A stretch of DNA of 64,000 nucleotides from Bidens hawaiensis (taxonomy: Eukaryota; Streptophyta; Magnoliopsida; Asterales; Asteraceae). The stretch spans positions 1 to 64,000 of the forward strand of contig JAIQDT010007679.1 of assembly GCA_021521415.1 (NCBI GenBank), in the 5' to 3' direction. This document shows positions 23,059 through 35,140 of the stretch, one piece after another. Numbering within the stretch: position 1 is the stretch's first letter; each line of letters opens with the position of its first letter. Under the pieces are notes generated by a model. It saw only the letters and a program-made list of their open reading frames with translations, had not been told where the DNA came from and searched no databases. Made by a program: the position numbers and the translations under genes.

Positions 23059-26000
23059 TCACAGAGAGACACACAACCAGGCACACATCCTTAATAAGAT
23101 TTCATCAGAGTTGATCATTCCCAGGGCTTTCAAAAGAAAGTTGAACCTGGTTCTTTCAAGTGGTTTGGTGAAAAGGTCAGCCAAATTTTCACTTATATCA
23201 ACTCTTTGCATTTCAATCAAACATTTATCACTGCAGTCTCTGATGAAATGATGTCTGATTTCAATGTGCTTAGTTTTGGAAAGTTAAACTGGATTCTTAA
23301 CTGTAAAATATGCAGCAGTATTGTCAATAAGAATAGGGGTGTTCAAGAAATTCAAACCATAGTCCAGCATCTTATTTTGAATCCATAGAACTTGTGCACA
23401 GCAGGCAGATGTAGCAACATATTCAGCTTCTGCAGTAGAGATTGAGACTGTAGTATGCTTTTTGCATTGCCATGACACTAGCCTTCCACCCAAAAATTGA
23501 CATCCTCCTGAGGTTGACTTTCTTCTCATGTTACAGCCATCATAATCGCTGTCTGTATATGCAATCAGATCAAAAGATTGATTCTTTGGATACCAAATCC
23601 CTAGGTCTGATATTCCCTTCAAATATCTGAATATTCTTTTAACAGCATTCATGTGGGAGACTTTTGGGCTTGATTGGAATCTTGCACACACACATACAGC
23701 AAACTTGATATCTGGTCTTGTTGCAGTCAGATACATCAGAGATCCAATTTTGGCTCTATATTCATGTTCATCTATAGGCTCCCCCTTTTCATCTGCAATC
23801 ATCTTTTCTTTGGTGTCCATTGGAGTTGAAGCAGTCTTGTACTCTTGACAGTTGAACTTGTTCAAGATGTCCTACACATATTTGTTTTGATGAATGAAAA
23901 TTGCCTCAGCCTTCTGTTGAACTTGCAGTCCTAATAAGAAGTTCATTTCTCCTATAGAACTCATGTTGTATTTGGACTTCATTACCCCTTCAAACTTCAT
24001 ACACATTTGTTCATTTGTAGAACCAAAGATGATGTCATCCACATACACTTGTAACAAAAGCAAGTCTGATCCCTTTCTTTTGTAGAAGAGTGTCTTGTCA
24101 ATGGCTCCTCTTTTGAAACCATTTTCAAGAAGATGATTTGACAGCTCATCATACCATGCTCTAGGAGCCTGATGCAATCCATAAAGGGCTTTGTTTAACT
24201 TATACACTCTGTTTGGATACATTGGATCCTCAAAACCTGGAGGTTGAGCAACATACACCTCTTCATCAATCTTTCCATTTAGGAATGCAGACTTAACATC
24301 AAGTTGGAACACTCTAATGTTCTTTGAGGCAGCAAATGCAAGAAAAATCCTGATAGCTTCAAGTCTTGCAACATGTGCAAAGACTTCCTCAAAGTCTATT
24401 CCTTCTTCTTGAAGACATCCCAGTGCTACAAGTCTAGCTTTATTCTTAATCACCAAACCCCTTTCATCCCTTTTGTTTCTAAAAACCCGTTTGGTTCCAA
24501 TTGCATATCTGTCAAATGGCTTATCAACAAGATCCCACACATGCAAGTCTCTAAATTGTGACAATTCCTCTTGCATTGCTTCCACCCAACTATTGTCTTT
24601 TAATGCTTGTGCTATGTTCTTTGGTTCTATTTGGGACATAAAACAAGAGTAAAGACAGATGTTTGCAATTTCGGAATAACTTCTTGTAACTCTTTCATGC
24701 AAATCACCAATGATGTTTTCAGAAGGATGATTCTTTTCCACATAAGGAGTTTGTACAACCATATCTGTAGACATATTTGTGTCAAGATTTGTTTCATTGA
24801 GTTCTGGATCTTCAATGATCAAATCAGCTTCCGCATCATGATATTCTGGTGCTTCATCATTATTTTGTCCTGAAGTAGATGCACCATTGTTTTCTAAGTT
24901 CAATCTTTGAAATAGATCTTGAAATCTTGCTGTAGATGCAGCTTCTTCTCCACTTGCTTGGTTGCTTGTGTCACCCTCATTCTGACTTGTATCATTCTAT
25001 ACATCTGGATTGTCTTGATTGTGCTCAGCATGACCAAGTTCACCAATATCCCTTGAGTAATTCTTCACAAAGGTATACTCCTTTTATTTTCTAGCAACCT
25101 TCTTCCATAATTCTTCCCAGTCCAATGATTTCCTCTTTTTCTCTTCAATTTCACTGGTCTTGTAGAATGAGTCATCAAAGTCTTCTGGATAAATCTTGAA
25201 AGACCTTATTAACTTTTCATGATCAAACAGCCATGCTGCACCATCAACTGTATTGAATTGATTCTCATTAAAGATGATGTCAGATGATTTTATAACACTC
25301 AAGTGATCTTTCACATAAACTCTGTAGGCTTTTGAGTGTGTAGAATATCCAACAAAGAAGCAATCCAGGGATTTTGTTTGAAACTCGTTCAAATAGTCCC
25401 TTGTATTCAAAAGAAAACATTTGCATCCAAAGGGCTTGAAAAACTTGATGTAAGGCTTTCTGTTGTGAAATATTTCATAAGGAGTTTTGTTATGCCTTTT
25501 GTTCACAAGTACCCTGTTCTGAACATAGCAGGCTGTGTTCATGGCTTCAGCCAAAAACGTGACAGGCAGATTAGCATCTGCTAACATGGTTCTTGCAGCT
25601 TCAATCAAAGTTATGTTTCTTCTTTCTGCTACACCATTTTGCTCAGGAGTTCTAGGAGCTGAGAATTGTTGTTGTATTCCTTTTGCTTCACAGAATTCTT
25701 GCATAACTCTATTCTTGAACTCAGTGCCATTGTCACTTCTCATTATCTTGACTGTCTTGTTCAACTTGTTCTCAATCATTGTTACACAACCTTTAATCAA
25801 ATTTGCAGTCTCATCCTTGGTACTTAGGAAATAAACCCAAGTGTATCTTGAATAGTCATCAATGATCACCAGACAATATCTTTTCTTCCCAATACTTGGT
25901 ACACTCACAGGACCAAAGAGATCCATGTGAAGTAATTCAAGTACTTGATCAATTGAATTGATGAGTTTTGACTTATGAGTAGATTTGTGTTGTTTTCCCT

Positions 26001-26603
26001 TTTGACATGAATCACAATGATCTTCCAACTTGAATTCTCTTGTACGTAAGCCTATGACATGCTCACCTTTGGCAAGTCTATTCATGTTCTTCAATTTCAC
26101 ATGACACAGTTTCCTATGCCACAATTTGACTCATTTTCAGTGGCTTTAGAAACAAAACATGCACCTCCTCTTGAAATAGCTTCTTTCATATTCAATTCAT
26201 ACAAGTTACCATTTCTTGGTGCCATCATCATAATAATTTCAGGTGGAATTACAAACTCAGGTTTTAAAATGAAATAGTGTGAATCATCAAAACTGACTTT
26301 GTAACCCTTATCACACATTTGTGATATACTCAGCAGATTGTACTGAAGACCTTCAACATGAAATACATTATCAAATGAGACTTTCCCATTTGTTAAGATT
26401 CCTTTTCCAATAATCTTTCCACCATTCTCATCACTCCCAAAAGCTACTGGACCTTCATACTTTTCTTCATAATTGACAAGAGATCTCTTGTCACAAGTCA
26501 TGTGCCTAGAACAACCACTATCCATATACCATATGTCATTTAGAGGAGTGGACTGTTCCTTCACATACAAAGAAAGTTTGATTAGTTGAGTGATGAAGTG
26601 CAA
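23059..26603 (-). pseudogene. copia pol: protease, integrase, RT, RNase H, copy C
   Basis: Read right to left. Protease WYMDSGCSRHMT has its DSG near 26,515-26,523. Next is the integrase zinc region (MWHRKLCHVKLKNMNRL, CDSCQKGKQ). The integrase core has MDLFGP, RSDNGTEF and QNGVAERRN, so the DDE triad is present. RT covers [25 protein letters not shown] and the catalytic YVDD near 24,031-24,046. RNase H has YTDSDYDGC and STAEAEYVA. The C-terminus continues through KTKHIEIRHHF and LADLFTKPLER and stops at 23,059. Breaks: a shift near 26,100-26,124, TAA at about 25,083, stops between 24,903 and 25,083, TAG at about 23,868-23,871, and TAA in place of Gln near 23,284. The number of breaks is small for a copia remnant. 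Confidence 0.9.
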
Positions 26604-29600
26604 GCCTTATCAACTTGCAGCTCATCAGATTCAGTTTCAGACACAGCTTGGGAAGTAAGTGTTGTTGGTTTAGGATCTTCATGAGTCAATTCTAAGTTTT
26701 CTGAATTATCAGTTTCATAACCACACTCTCTTGGAGTTTTAACAAGTGAGGTTGGACAATGGTATTCAGCTGAGTCAGTGGCATAATCCTTTATCACATA
26801 GTCCTTCTTCTCAGAGTAGTCTCTCACATCAGCAACTTGCTCAACCTTACTCTAAGTCTTAGGTTTCCAATAGAAACCATGTGGTTCATATCCATGCTTT
26901 AGTAGAAGCTTCTCATCCCCAGTGAGTTCTGTTGGTTTCTTTCTAGAATATGCACATTTGCTTCTTGTCTTCTCACTTCTTGATGATCCTTGAGAACTAT
27001 CAGATTTGACTGATTGAGTATCATGTTTGATTCTCAAAGGCTGATAGTTCTTTTTGGTCAATTTCTCAGGCTTCTTAGGAGATTTACTTCTTCTTGCTAA
27101 TTCAGCCACCTGCTTCTTTGTTGTTACTTCAGCTTTCTTCTCAATCCTTGTCTCCTTTGCAGATTTCTTTTCTTCTCTGTTCATGGTTTCATTTTCATAC
27201 ACCTTTCCTTTTCCCAGATATACATCATACTTCTTTTTGTAAATGACAAAGTCTTGGCCATACTTTGTTCCATCTGGGACATGAAATGGTTGAAATTTCA
27301 ATCTCTCATTGCATGAGTCTGTGTGGTGACCTTATTCATCACACCTTTTGCACCAAACCTTGCCTTTGAATATTTCATGTTCTTTTGGTTTCTTGAATCT
27401 TTCACTTAGCTTAGGTGACTTGACTCCTAGAGTCTTCTGTTAAGCTATCAAAGTTAATTGAGAATGGCACAAACTCCTCAATCTTAATGTCTTGTCTTTC
27501 AAGTTTGCTTTTGACAAAGACAACTTTTTCAATAATCATGGGTTCTTCATCACTGCTTTCTCTAACCCTTGACTGTCTTTTCTCATACTCTTCCATAGTT
27601 TCCACTTCTCCAACATCCAACACCTCATGACTAGAAAAGATTGGATAAACTGGGATAAAATTTTCTGTATCAACTTTTTCAGTCACCATCTTCTTTTTGT
27701 TGTTCTGCTTTATCCTACCCAATACAGCCTTGCTTGGTGGTTTGACTGCATTGTAGTTTATCTTCCTCCTTTCACAAATGTCAAAAGAAACATGTTCTCT
27801 TTTCATTTTATCATTCTGTTTCTTCATTCTTGGTGGGACTAGGGAATATTTTGGAAGTTTATCAACAGATTCCGGTTTCTTATATTTTCTTCCTCTTTCA
27901 GCAGCTTTGATTTCCTTTTCAGTAATTTGATTACTCAAATCACTCAAGTCATCATGATCCAATTCAATTGAATCAAAGTCATCCTCAGAGACTTGAACTC
28001 CAATTGACTTATCCTCTTTTACTTCTTTCTTAATCACAAACTCTCCTTCTTCATTCACTTCTACCTTTTTGTACAAATCAACAAATTCTTCCTTGTCTGG
28101 AAAGACATATCTGAATTGTTGCAAGTATGCATCTCTTTTCTCTTTGTCAACTTTTGGCATGAAGTTGTTGTTGAATGGAGGTGGAACTGCTTTGTATTTG
28201 TCTTGGTCCTTCACCTGGTTCAGTATACCACATAAGTTGCCTGTTGAGACCAATTCTTCAGAAATTCAGTTTCAACCTTCAGTCTTGTGTTTTGCACCTT
28301 TTCTTCAACCAACATCTTCTATAATCCATCAATCTCAGTGATGTATTTGGTTTGAGTTCTGTAATTGATCATGCAATCATCTTCAAGGCTTTTAATCTTT
28401 TCTTCACTGATCATTTCACTTGCCTCATACCCATTGATGATACATTGTTTTCTAAAACACTCACTTTCCAGCTTGCCTACTTTTGTTTTCAATTCAATGA
28501 TAAGTTCATTTAAATCAACAGTAGGAGCAGAGTGTACCTGAGATGATGATCATTTTTCTTTCTCAATTATGGCCATGATTGTCACATTTGCTTTCTTGAT
28601 ATCATCTGCAATGTCCTCTTCATGATTGCTCCAATCAAAATTTCCTTCATGCTGTGTAGTCACTGCCACATTTCATTGATTTATGATCTGATTTTGATTT
28701 GCTGGAACAGTGTGGCTTGGAATATTTTGAGCTGCTTGAAGATTTTGATTGTTATTCATTTGAAAACCTTGAGTCTGTGGCATACTTTGTTGTTGATTAT
28801 TCATTTGAGGCCGAAAGTTGTTGAAGTTGGGGTTGTAATTGTTGTTAGGATTGAAGTTGTTGTTGAAGTTTTTCATTTGTTGTTGAATCTTAGCTGATTT
28901 TGTTGGTAATGCTGCTGACCTCTTGGTTGATTTTGTTGATATTGCTGCTGACCTCCTGGTTGTTGATTCTGGAATTGATTCATTTGAAAGTTTCTTGGTT
29001 GATTGCATTCTCTTGCAATCAAACCAGGTTGCTGACAATTGTAGCAGATTGCTTTTGACTTGTCAAATCCAATCCTGTCATTAGGACCAGAGACCTACCA
29101 GTTCTGTTATACAGCCTTTTACTTCTCAAACCCAACATGGTAGCTTGCCACTTCAAATCCTTGTCTTCCAAGTCATCTTCATCAATTTGCTCTAAATCAT
29201 CATGTACCACACTTGTGTGAACTAGGTTCTTTGCAACAAATGCATTATATGACTCAGTAAACATAGACAGCAATGCATTTGTTTCATTGTTTTGACCATT
29301 TACACCACTAGAGTGATGCACATTCCCACTTGTCATTGAGGCAGTTTCAGTATCATCAATCAGTTGCACATTGAACCTCTGCTGATTTCCTTGATTACTT
29401 GTGCTACCTCCATTGAAAGATTTTGGAGTATCAACATTATGTTCAGCTGGTTCTTCAATAATGGGAATTTGCTGTTGATTCTTGGTAGACAGATTTCCCA
29501 TGGGTGCAATCAATGCATTTGAAACATTGAAGCAGGGTCTATCTTCCTTAATCATCACATTCTCTATCATTTCAAGTTCTGCAGCCTGAAGAAAGCATAC

Positions 29601-30191
29601 TACATCATCCAATTTCAATTCATTGAAATTATGCTTCTGAAGGATGAACTTGCAAGCAGTATACCATTCTTTTGGCATTGAGTTGAGTAACTTTGTATTT
29701 AAATCAAAGTCAGTCATTACATAATCAGTTGTCCTCAAGTCATTCACAATACATAGAAAACGTTCTAGTATTGATTTCAACCTCTCTCCTTCCTTTTACT
29801 TGAACCTTTCCAACTGTTGATTCAGTCTTTGCTTCTTTATGTTCTTTAGTTCAGTATTCCCTTCATACATCTCAAGGATGACATCATACATTTGCTTGGC
29901 AGTTGTGTGATGTGCCACCTTGGTCAAAATCTCCCAAGACAAACCTAGCTTAATCATAGCTAAGGCTTTGTCATCCACCTTTCTCATTCTTTCTCTTACT
30001 GCAGCAGTTGCAACTGCATTTGCACATTCTTCAACAGCAGCTTGTGGACCATTCTTGATGGAGTTCCACATATCAATATCATTGTAGCATACGGCTGCTT
30101 CAAAGAGTACTTTTCACTTGGTAAAGTTTTCCTGTCCATACAATCTTGGTATCTTGTTAGTAGACACCTCTTGTTCCTCATATCCAGACAT
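26604..30191 (-). pseudogene. copia gag, copy C, full length but broken
   Basis: The start codon at 30,189-30,191 matches copies A and B. The UBN2-type capsid is interrupted by TGA in place of Trp near 30,113 and by TAA in place of Tyr near 29,795. A shared frameshift near 29,095 precedes a knuckle at 29,005-29,046 ([14 protein letters not shown], Leu in the His position). Then follow Asn/Gln-rich sequence, a coiled linker with a one-base deletion near 28,253, an acidic segment (DDFDSIELDHDDLSDL), a second knuckle at 27,311-27,352 of canonical CX2CX4HX4C spacing with an in-frame stop inside it, and a Lys-rich tail (KPTELTGDEKLLLKHG). Confidence 0.87.
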
Positions 30192-30473
30192 TTTGAGAAG
30201 TCAAAAATCAGTTTCTTTAAAAAAAATTTCAAAATAATCAGATCTGAAAACAGAATGCTCAGATCTGATGTGTCTGATGTGATTAGAACAAGATTTAGAT
30301 ATAAAGATTAGAACTTTAATTGAAATAAGGAAGAGAAAACACCGGTAGATTGTAGATCTGGAAGAAAAATGAAAACAGGGCTGCTGACGTCACAAATCAA
30401 TCGAACAGTGGTCTGCTTACGTCATTCTTCTTCAAATCTTCAATCAGCAACAATCTTTCCAAAATAGCAGTAA

Positions 30474-30488
30474 CCAGCTCTGATACCA
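30474..30488 (-). promoter_or_regulatory. primer-binding site of copia C
   Basis: The minus strand reads TGGTATCAGAGCTGG, the complement of the initiator Met-tRNA 3' end. It starts two bases from the LTR end at 30,491. Confidence 0.9.
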
Positions 30489-30490
30489 CT

Positions 30491-31709
30491 TGTCAGGTCC
30501 CTCGATTTCAGCTGAATCTTACTTAATCATGTCATAACTCACACAGATTAATGTGTCGCAAAGAAAGTTAATGACGGGTTGCTATATTTAGAAAGATATC
30601 CGTTTGTTAAAGGCAGAATCAATAACAAACATACGGTTGCAATGAATAATCAAAGGTAGAAATCACACACAGGATTCACTCAAAATATTTCCATCTATAT
30701 AATTTTCATCATACAAAGTGGATAATCGATTTAGGGTTTTAGGAATCCTAGGACAGCCGTCACACGATATTCTCTCTCAATAAATGTGTCTGACTATCCT
30801 TATTGTGCCTCTCTTTGGCGGCGTGCCCTAAACATTCTATTTATAGGCCTGCCAACCTAGGACAGCTGTCATTCCTTCTAGAAACCCTAAATACAATCAT
30901 ACATATTCAAATTACATATTCAAAATAAACTAAGTGTAAAACAAGTCTTCCGGGTAGGCTTTACAACATTCTTCATTCTCCTAGTACGCTTTGTACTCTG
31001 CCATCCTTTGGACTTGGTAACATAGAAGTGTACTCAAAAACAGTTTCCGGGTAGACTTTACTTGAAGAGTATTTTACCAAGTAAAATACTCACCGGGTAG
31101 ACTTCAGTTTTCTTAGCTTTGTCAAACTTTGCCCGGCAAATCCTTACGAGCAACCTTGTTCTTCAATGATCCATTTTAGCTTTTTGCTATAAAATAACTT
31201 ATTAGCAAAGTGTACTCAGGAGTACTATTCCTTGCTTGAGCTGAACCTTGCCCGGTATTATTTAGATATATTCCTTTAGATTATCAAGCATACTTGGACC
31301 ATACTTATTAATGAATACCTTGCCCGGTCTTCCAATCACTTGGCTTCTTGACTTGGTTAAGCAAACCTTACTCGGAAGAGTAATATACATGGCTCTGAAG
31401 AACAGACTTGCTTGATAAAGTGAACCTTGCCCGGATTTACATAAACTAGTGAACCTTGCTCGGCAATACACTAATTTGCAAACCATGCTCGAATATCCAC
31501 TAAAGAAGACTTCTTGAAGTAAACCTTGCCCGATAGACAAAATATCATACCCAGCTAAGTAAAACCTTGCTCGGATGTCTAAGGTGTGCCCGGATCCATA
31601 CTTAGCAAATTTTGAGGACTTTGAGAAGATTCCAATCTTCCATATACTTCATTCTGGTCAAATATTTGACTCAACAATCTCCCCCTTAGGTCAATTGTTT
31701 GACTCAACA
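30491..31709 (-). repeat. copia LTR C (5' LTR)
   Basis: A 1,219-bp LTR with the same ends as LTR A (TGTCAGG...GACTCAACA). A motif array lies at 30,953-31,595. It is followed by AGAGC and Retand LTR, as is copy A. The internal doubled TTTGACTCAACA with a PPT-like insert is also present. Confidence 0.9.
30837..30845 (-). promoter_or_regulatory. TATA box of copia LTR C
   Basis: The minus strand reads TATAAATAG, about 350 bases before the PBS. Transcription would run leftwards into gag. Confidence 0.6.
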
Positions 31710-32075
31710 AGAGCACAGAATTATCGATTGCTCAAGTGTGTGTGTGTGTGTAGTACATGTGTTTTCTAACTGATCTTAATCTCGATTATAAACAAAAAAC
31801 GATAGTAACTAAATTCCTACTTTCACGCCACAACTTCACTAGCCGTTCATCGTCACTAACCACGTGCGGAAGTCTTCAAGTAGCGCAAGATTAGGATGAC
31901 TCAGTCTTCTAGCTGTTATATCTAACAAACACAACACCATTCAAATACAATTATTAGTAAACATATAATACCAAGAATCCTTGATCCTCTATAATCAGGA
32001 ACATATCGTAAGGATAAGTGATCCACAAATTGAACAAGGATAGAGGGTCCTCAACATAAATTATATGCCCTAACA
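31710..32075 (-). repeat. Retand 3' LTR, inner fragment
   Basis: Begins AGAGCACAG at the copia LTR edge, matches the Retand 5' LTR from about 41,598 to 41,969, and ends CCCTAACA. The first five bases AGAGC are the presumed copia target-site duplication. Confidence 0.87.
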
Positions 32076-32091
32076 ACTACCCCCAAAATGG
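32076..32091 (-). promoter_or_regulatory. Retand polypurine tract
   Basis: The minus strand reads CCATTTTGGGGGTAGT, directly before the 3' LTR start TGTTAGGGCAT. Confidence 0.8.
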
Positions 32092-32310
32092 CAGGTGTTT
32101 ATGCTTTACAGCTGGCATTTTGAAATTCAAAGTCCCTGCAAAAAAGATTAACCGATTAGACAGCTGCCAGATGTAATTTTTATCAAACCCTTGATATTAA
32201 TCATTACCGCCTATGTATGTGATCCCTATAATCCATTTATAATCATATGTCCCGGCCGTTCAGCATGTATCCTTCTTTTCTCTCTCTATTATTTTATTAT
32301 TCTGATAAAC

Positions 32311-33915
32311 ATGTCCGTTGCTTCTTCTTCTCCCTCTAAACACTCCGACCAGTCCTTTGATGGTTCTGAACTGACGGAGATGCAGCCCGAGTACCTCATC
32401 GCTAACCCTTCTATGGAGATTTATAAGTTCGCTGACCCCGAGGTCGATGAATTTCGGTCGCTGTTTCCACCGGGAACTATTTTTCGACCGTATGACTCCA
32501 CGATCCGATGTGATGTTTATTCTCAGACCTGGGTGTGTTTTCCGGCTTGCCCTTTTCTCATAGATTACACGTATCCATTCCCTCCTTTCACACAAAACTT
32601 CTTTGAATCTACCGACATGTCATATATTCAAGCTATGCCCATGGTTTGGAAAGTCCTAGGCACTATTGAGAGAATCATCGAGGAGAGAAGATTGATTTCG
32701 GCATACAGGAGCTGTCTTACCTATATACCTTAACAACCCATGGTTCAAATCGGTTTTTACTAAAGTGCAAACCTCATCAACCCAACCCCATCTCCAAAGT
32801 AACTCTAAATTATTCCTTCTAGAGTAATCAATTTTTCTTTGTGGATCGTAACTCTATACCCGGTGGGACTGACTTACCTTTGACTTGGGTTAAGAAGGGT
32901 AGGATCCTTGATTCTTAACAAAGATATAATCCATGATAATAGACCTAACTCTGAATCTTTTTTTCTTCTTATTTGCAGTTGAGAACATTGCCTCTCTGGC
33001 CAAGCTACCTGGAACAGAAGAGAGAACGAAAAAATTCCTTGTCCTGGATACCGAGGTTCGGACCTTTCAAGCATGATTTGTTGAAGCATTCTGTGACATC
33101 TCTTCAGACTCAAACATGTCAAGTAATATTAGTATCTGCATAATAAGTAGGAATAAATAAAGTAAGATAGAATACTTATCTTTTGTTTGGCTTATGTAGG
33201 CGCTCAGAAATCCCAGAAGTCTGCTAACAAGTTCTCCTTGGAAGATATTGACAGCATGATTACTCCCCAAAGCATCAAGAAGGAGGCTATGAAGGTAGCA
33301 GCCACTTCCGAAACCAAAGACCACGACTACCAGAGCCAAGGTTGCGTCCAAAAGAAAGAGATCCTCCGAGCCCGAGACCCACTTTGACATGATCCTTACT
33401 GTAAACATCCTCTATCCTGACGTTTTGAATTTAAGGATCCAATATCCTTCTAACTTTCACTTAACTGTTGGCAACAGCCTGTGAACGCTTGCAAGGACCA
33501 CTATGAGAAGATTGTGAATCTAATGAGTGAGAGCCTCTCGGGAATGAGAAGCGCGGCAGTTGCAAACGATAAGGCCATGGCTCAGCTCTCCAAGGATAAG
33601 AAGCGACTGGAGGATCAGCTATCCTCAGCAGAAACCCGAAACCAGGACGAGGTCAAACAGGCTACAGAAGAGGCTAATATGTCAGCCGCGAGAACATTTC
33701 TGTAGGCCAGGATCAACATGGCGACAAAGGCTGGTGATCCTTACTTCGACAAGGTTGTTTGAGATGTTGAGAAATGGAAAGCGAGTCTGGTGGCTTCAGG
33801 TGGTGAAGAGGATGTGGCGATGCTGGATGGGAACGAAGCTAGAACGAGTGGAGCCAAATAGGTAATGGATGCTGAGGAAGGAGCATGTGCCGCAGAGGGC
33901 GAGGAGGCTGCGTAA
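32311..33915 (+). pseudogene. Retand antisense ORF (Transposase_28-like), apparently intron-containing
   Basis: Runs opposite to the Retand polyprotein. Exon 1 from 32,311 has MSVASSSPSKHSDQ, ADPEVDEFRSLFPPGTIF, QTWVCFPACPF and SYIQAMPMVWKVLG. After a stop and shift near 32,720-32,820 it picks up QFFFVDRNSIPGG and TWVKK. Three plus-strand acceptors precede renewed coding sequence: TTATTTGCAG at about 32,978, GGCTTATGTAG at about 33,199 and GGCAACAG at about 33,480. The last block is a coiled coil (LSKDKKRLEDQLSSAETRNQ) with TAG near 33,703, TGA and TAG further on, ending in a Glu/Ala-rich tail. Known families place such ORFs antisense near the 3' LTR of Tat elements. Role unknown. Confidence 0.72.
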
Positions 33916-34351
33916 ATGGGCGATGAAGGATGATGAAGACAAGGCCTGAGCCCATTTTTTTTATTTTGTTTTGATCAAGTTTTCAAGGATAATGGTTTGT
34001 AATAGACAATAGTAACTAGTTTGAAGGATCTGTGATCCTTAAGACAAATTTTAAGGGGTGGAAAAGGTGGATGGATCCTCTATTTGTGGGGATGAAACCT
34101 ATGGTGCCCCTGTTCTCTTTATTTTCCTGCACTTTATGAACAATTAGTAACACCTGCTTAACCCGGATGGATGGTCCATCTTTAGTATGGTGAAATCCGG
34201 GTTAAGGATTTTGGATAAGTCCAGGTGACTTATGTTTAATAATAATCTAAAACTTTTGACTATTTGCTTTTTATTTATTATTTTGAAAGTTTTTTTTATA
34301 TAGTCTTAGCTTTATTGAAAGTTTAAGAAACAATCTTGAGTAAAACATTTT
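33916..34351 (-). other. Retand spacer, no gene seen
   Basis: A/T-rich sequence between the antisense ORF and a hairpin-like repeat, with scattered AAGGAT and GATCCTT words. Confidence 0.4.
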
Positions 34352-34454
34352 AGGATAGAATATCCTTAAGAAAAAAAACTAAAAGAAAATTTTTAGGATA
34401 GAATATCCTTAGAAAAATAATTAAAAGGAAAATTTTTACGATAGAATATCCTTA
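34352..34454 (+). repeat. three copies of a GGATA-n3-TATCC hairpin motif
   Basis: AGGATAGAATATCCTTA at 34,352, 34,395 and (with one change) 34,438, spaced exactly 43 bases apart. Each has a 5-bp perfect inverted repeat around GAA and a following A-rich run. Confidence 0.8.
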
Positions 34455-34694
34455 GAAAAAATTCAAAGATTTTAAATCTTCAAACAAAAAATATTTATAA
34501 GGATCTTAGTTAAACAAATGTAAATGGGCAAATAGAAATTATACCGTCATGTTTAATCAGACCTAGGTTACCATAAGTAAAGATCCTTCCTCGATCCTTG
34601 TAGAAGTAAGTTTAAGGATTTTAAATCCATAAATCTTGATCCTCTCAATTGAACTTAGGATATCTGTTGTAAATAACTTATAAAATCAATTGGG

Positions 34695-34875
34695 ATTAGA
34701 CCCGTTAAACTGGGGACAAGCCCATTAAATAAACTTGGGAAAATCCTGTGCAACTGGGGACAAGCCCGTGTAACTGGGGATAAGCCCAAACTGGGGACAA
34801 GCCAAACTGGGGACATGCCCAATATACGGATGTTAACTGGTGACTCGCCCAAACCGGGATTTAGCCCAAACGTGA
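34695..34875 (+). repeat. minisatellite of ACTGGGGACAAGCCC units
   Basis: About eight imperfect copies of AACTGGGGACAAGCC(C) and close variants (TGGGGATAAGCCC, TGGTGACTCGCCC, CGGGATTTAGCCC), unit roughly 15-25 bp, in the Retand spacer. Confidence 0.8.
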
Positions 34876-35140
34876 GATAACATGAAAATGTTATAAACCG
34901 GTGGTATGGTACGTCTACCATAAATCGTAGGATCCTCCATATAGCCGAAGACAACGAAATTGTCAGCCACTAAGCATGTACTGGTCCCGCTGCCCCGGAC
35001 TATACGTTGGATAGCGTGCTCTACAGGCGAGAGTGTAGAAACTCTAATTCATAAGAAATGTGAAAACCTTTAAACCTTGGAAGATATGACCACCGAGGGT
35101 CATACCTTAATCGTGGGCTAGACCAAGGGAAATAGTAGAG

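Larger units (their letters stand above)
14023..31709 (-). mobile_element. SIRE/Maximus-like Ty1/copia, copy C, complete but decayed
   Basis: 17.7 kb from LTR to LTR, right to left: LTR (30,491-31,709), Met-tRNA PBS, gag, protease, integrase, RT, RNase H, a 3.6-kb spacer, a ~4.3-kb extra ORF, PPT, LTR (14,023-14,939). The order PR-INT-RT-RH defines Ty1/copia. The extra ORF after pol points to the SIRE/Maximus lineage. It is inserted in a Retand 3' LTR, with AGAGC next to its right end. Catalytic motifs of protease, integrase and RT are readable, but every long frame has at least one stop. Confidence 0.87.

Noticed and set aside
32311..33915. A true DNA transposase gene
   Set aside because: The family name Transposase_28 is historical. 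There is no DDE catalytic core and the ORF is part of a Retand element.
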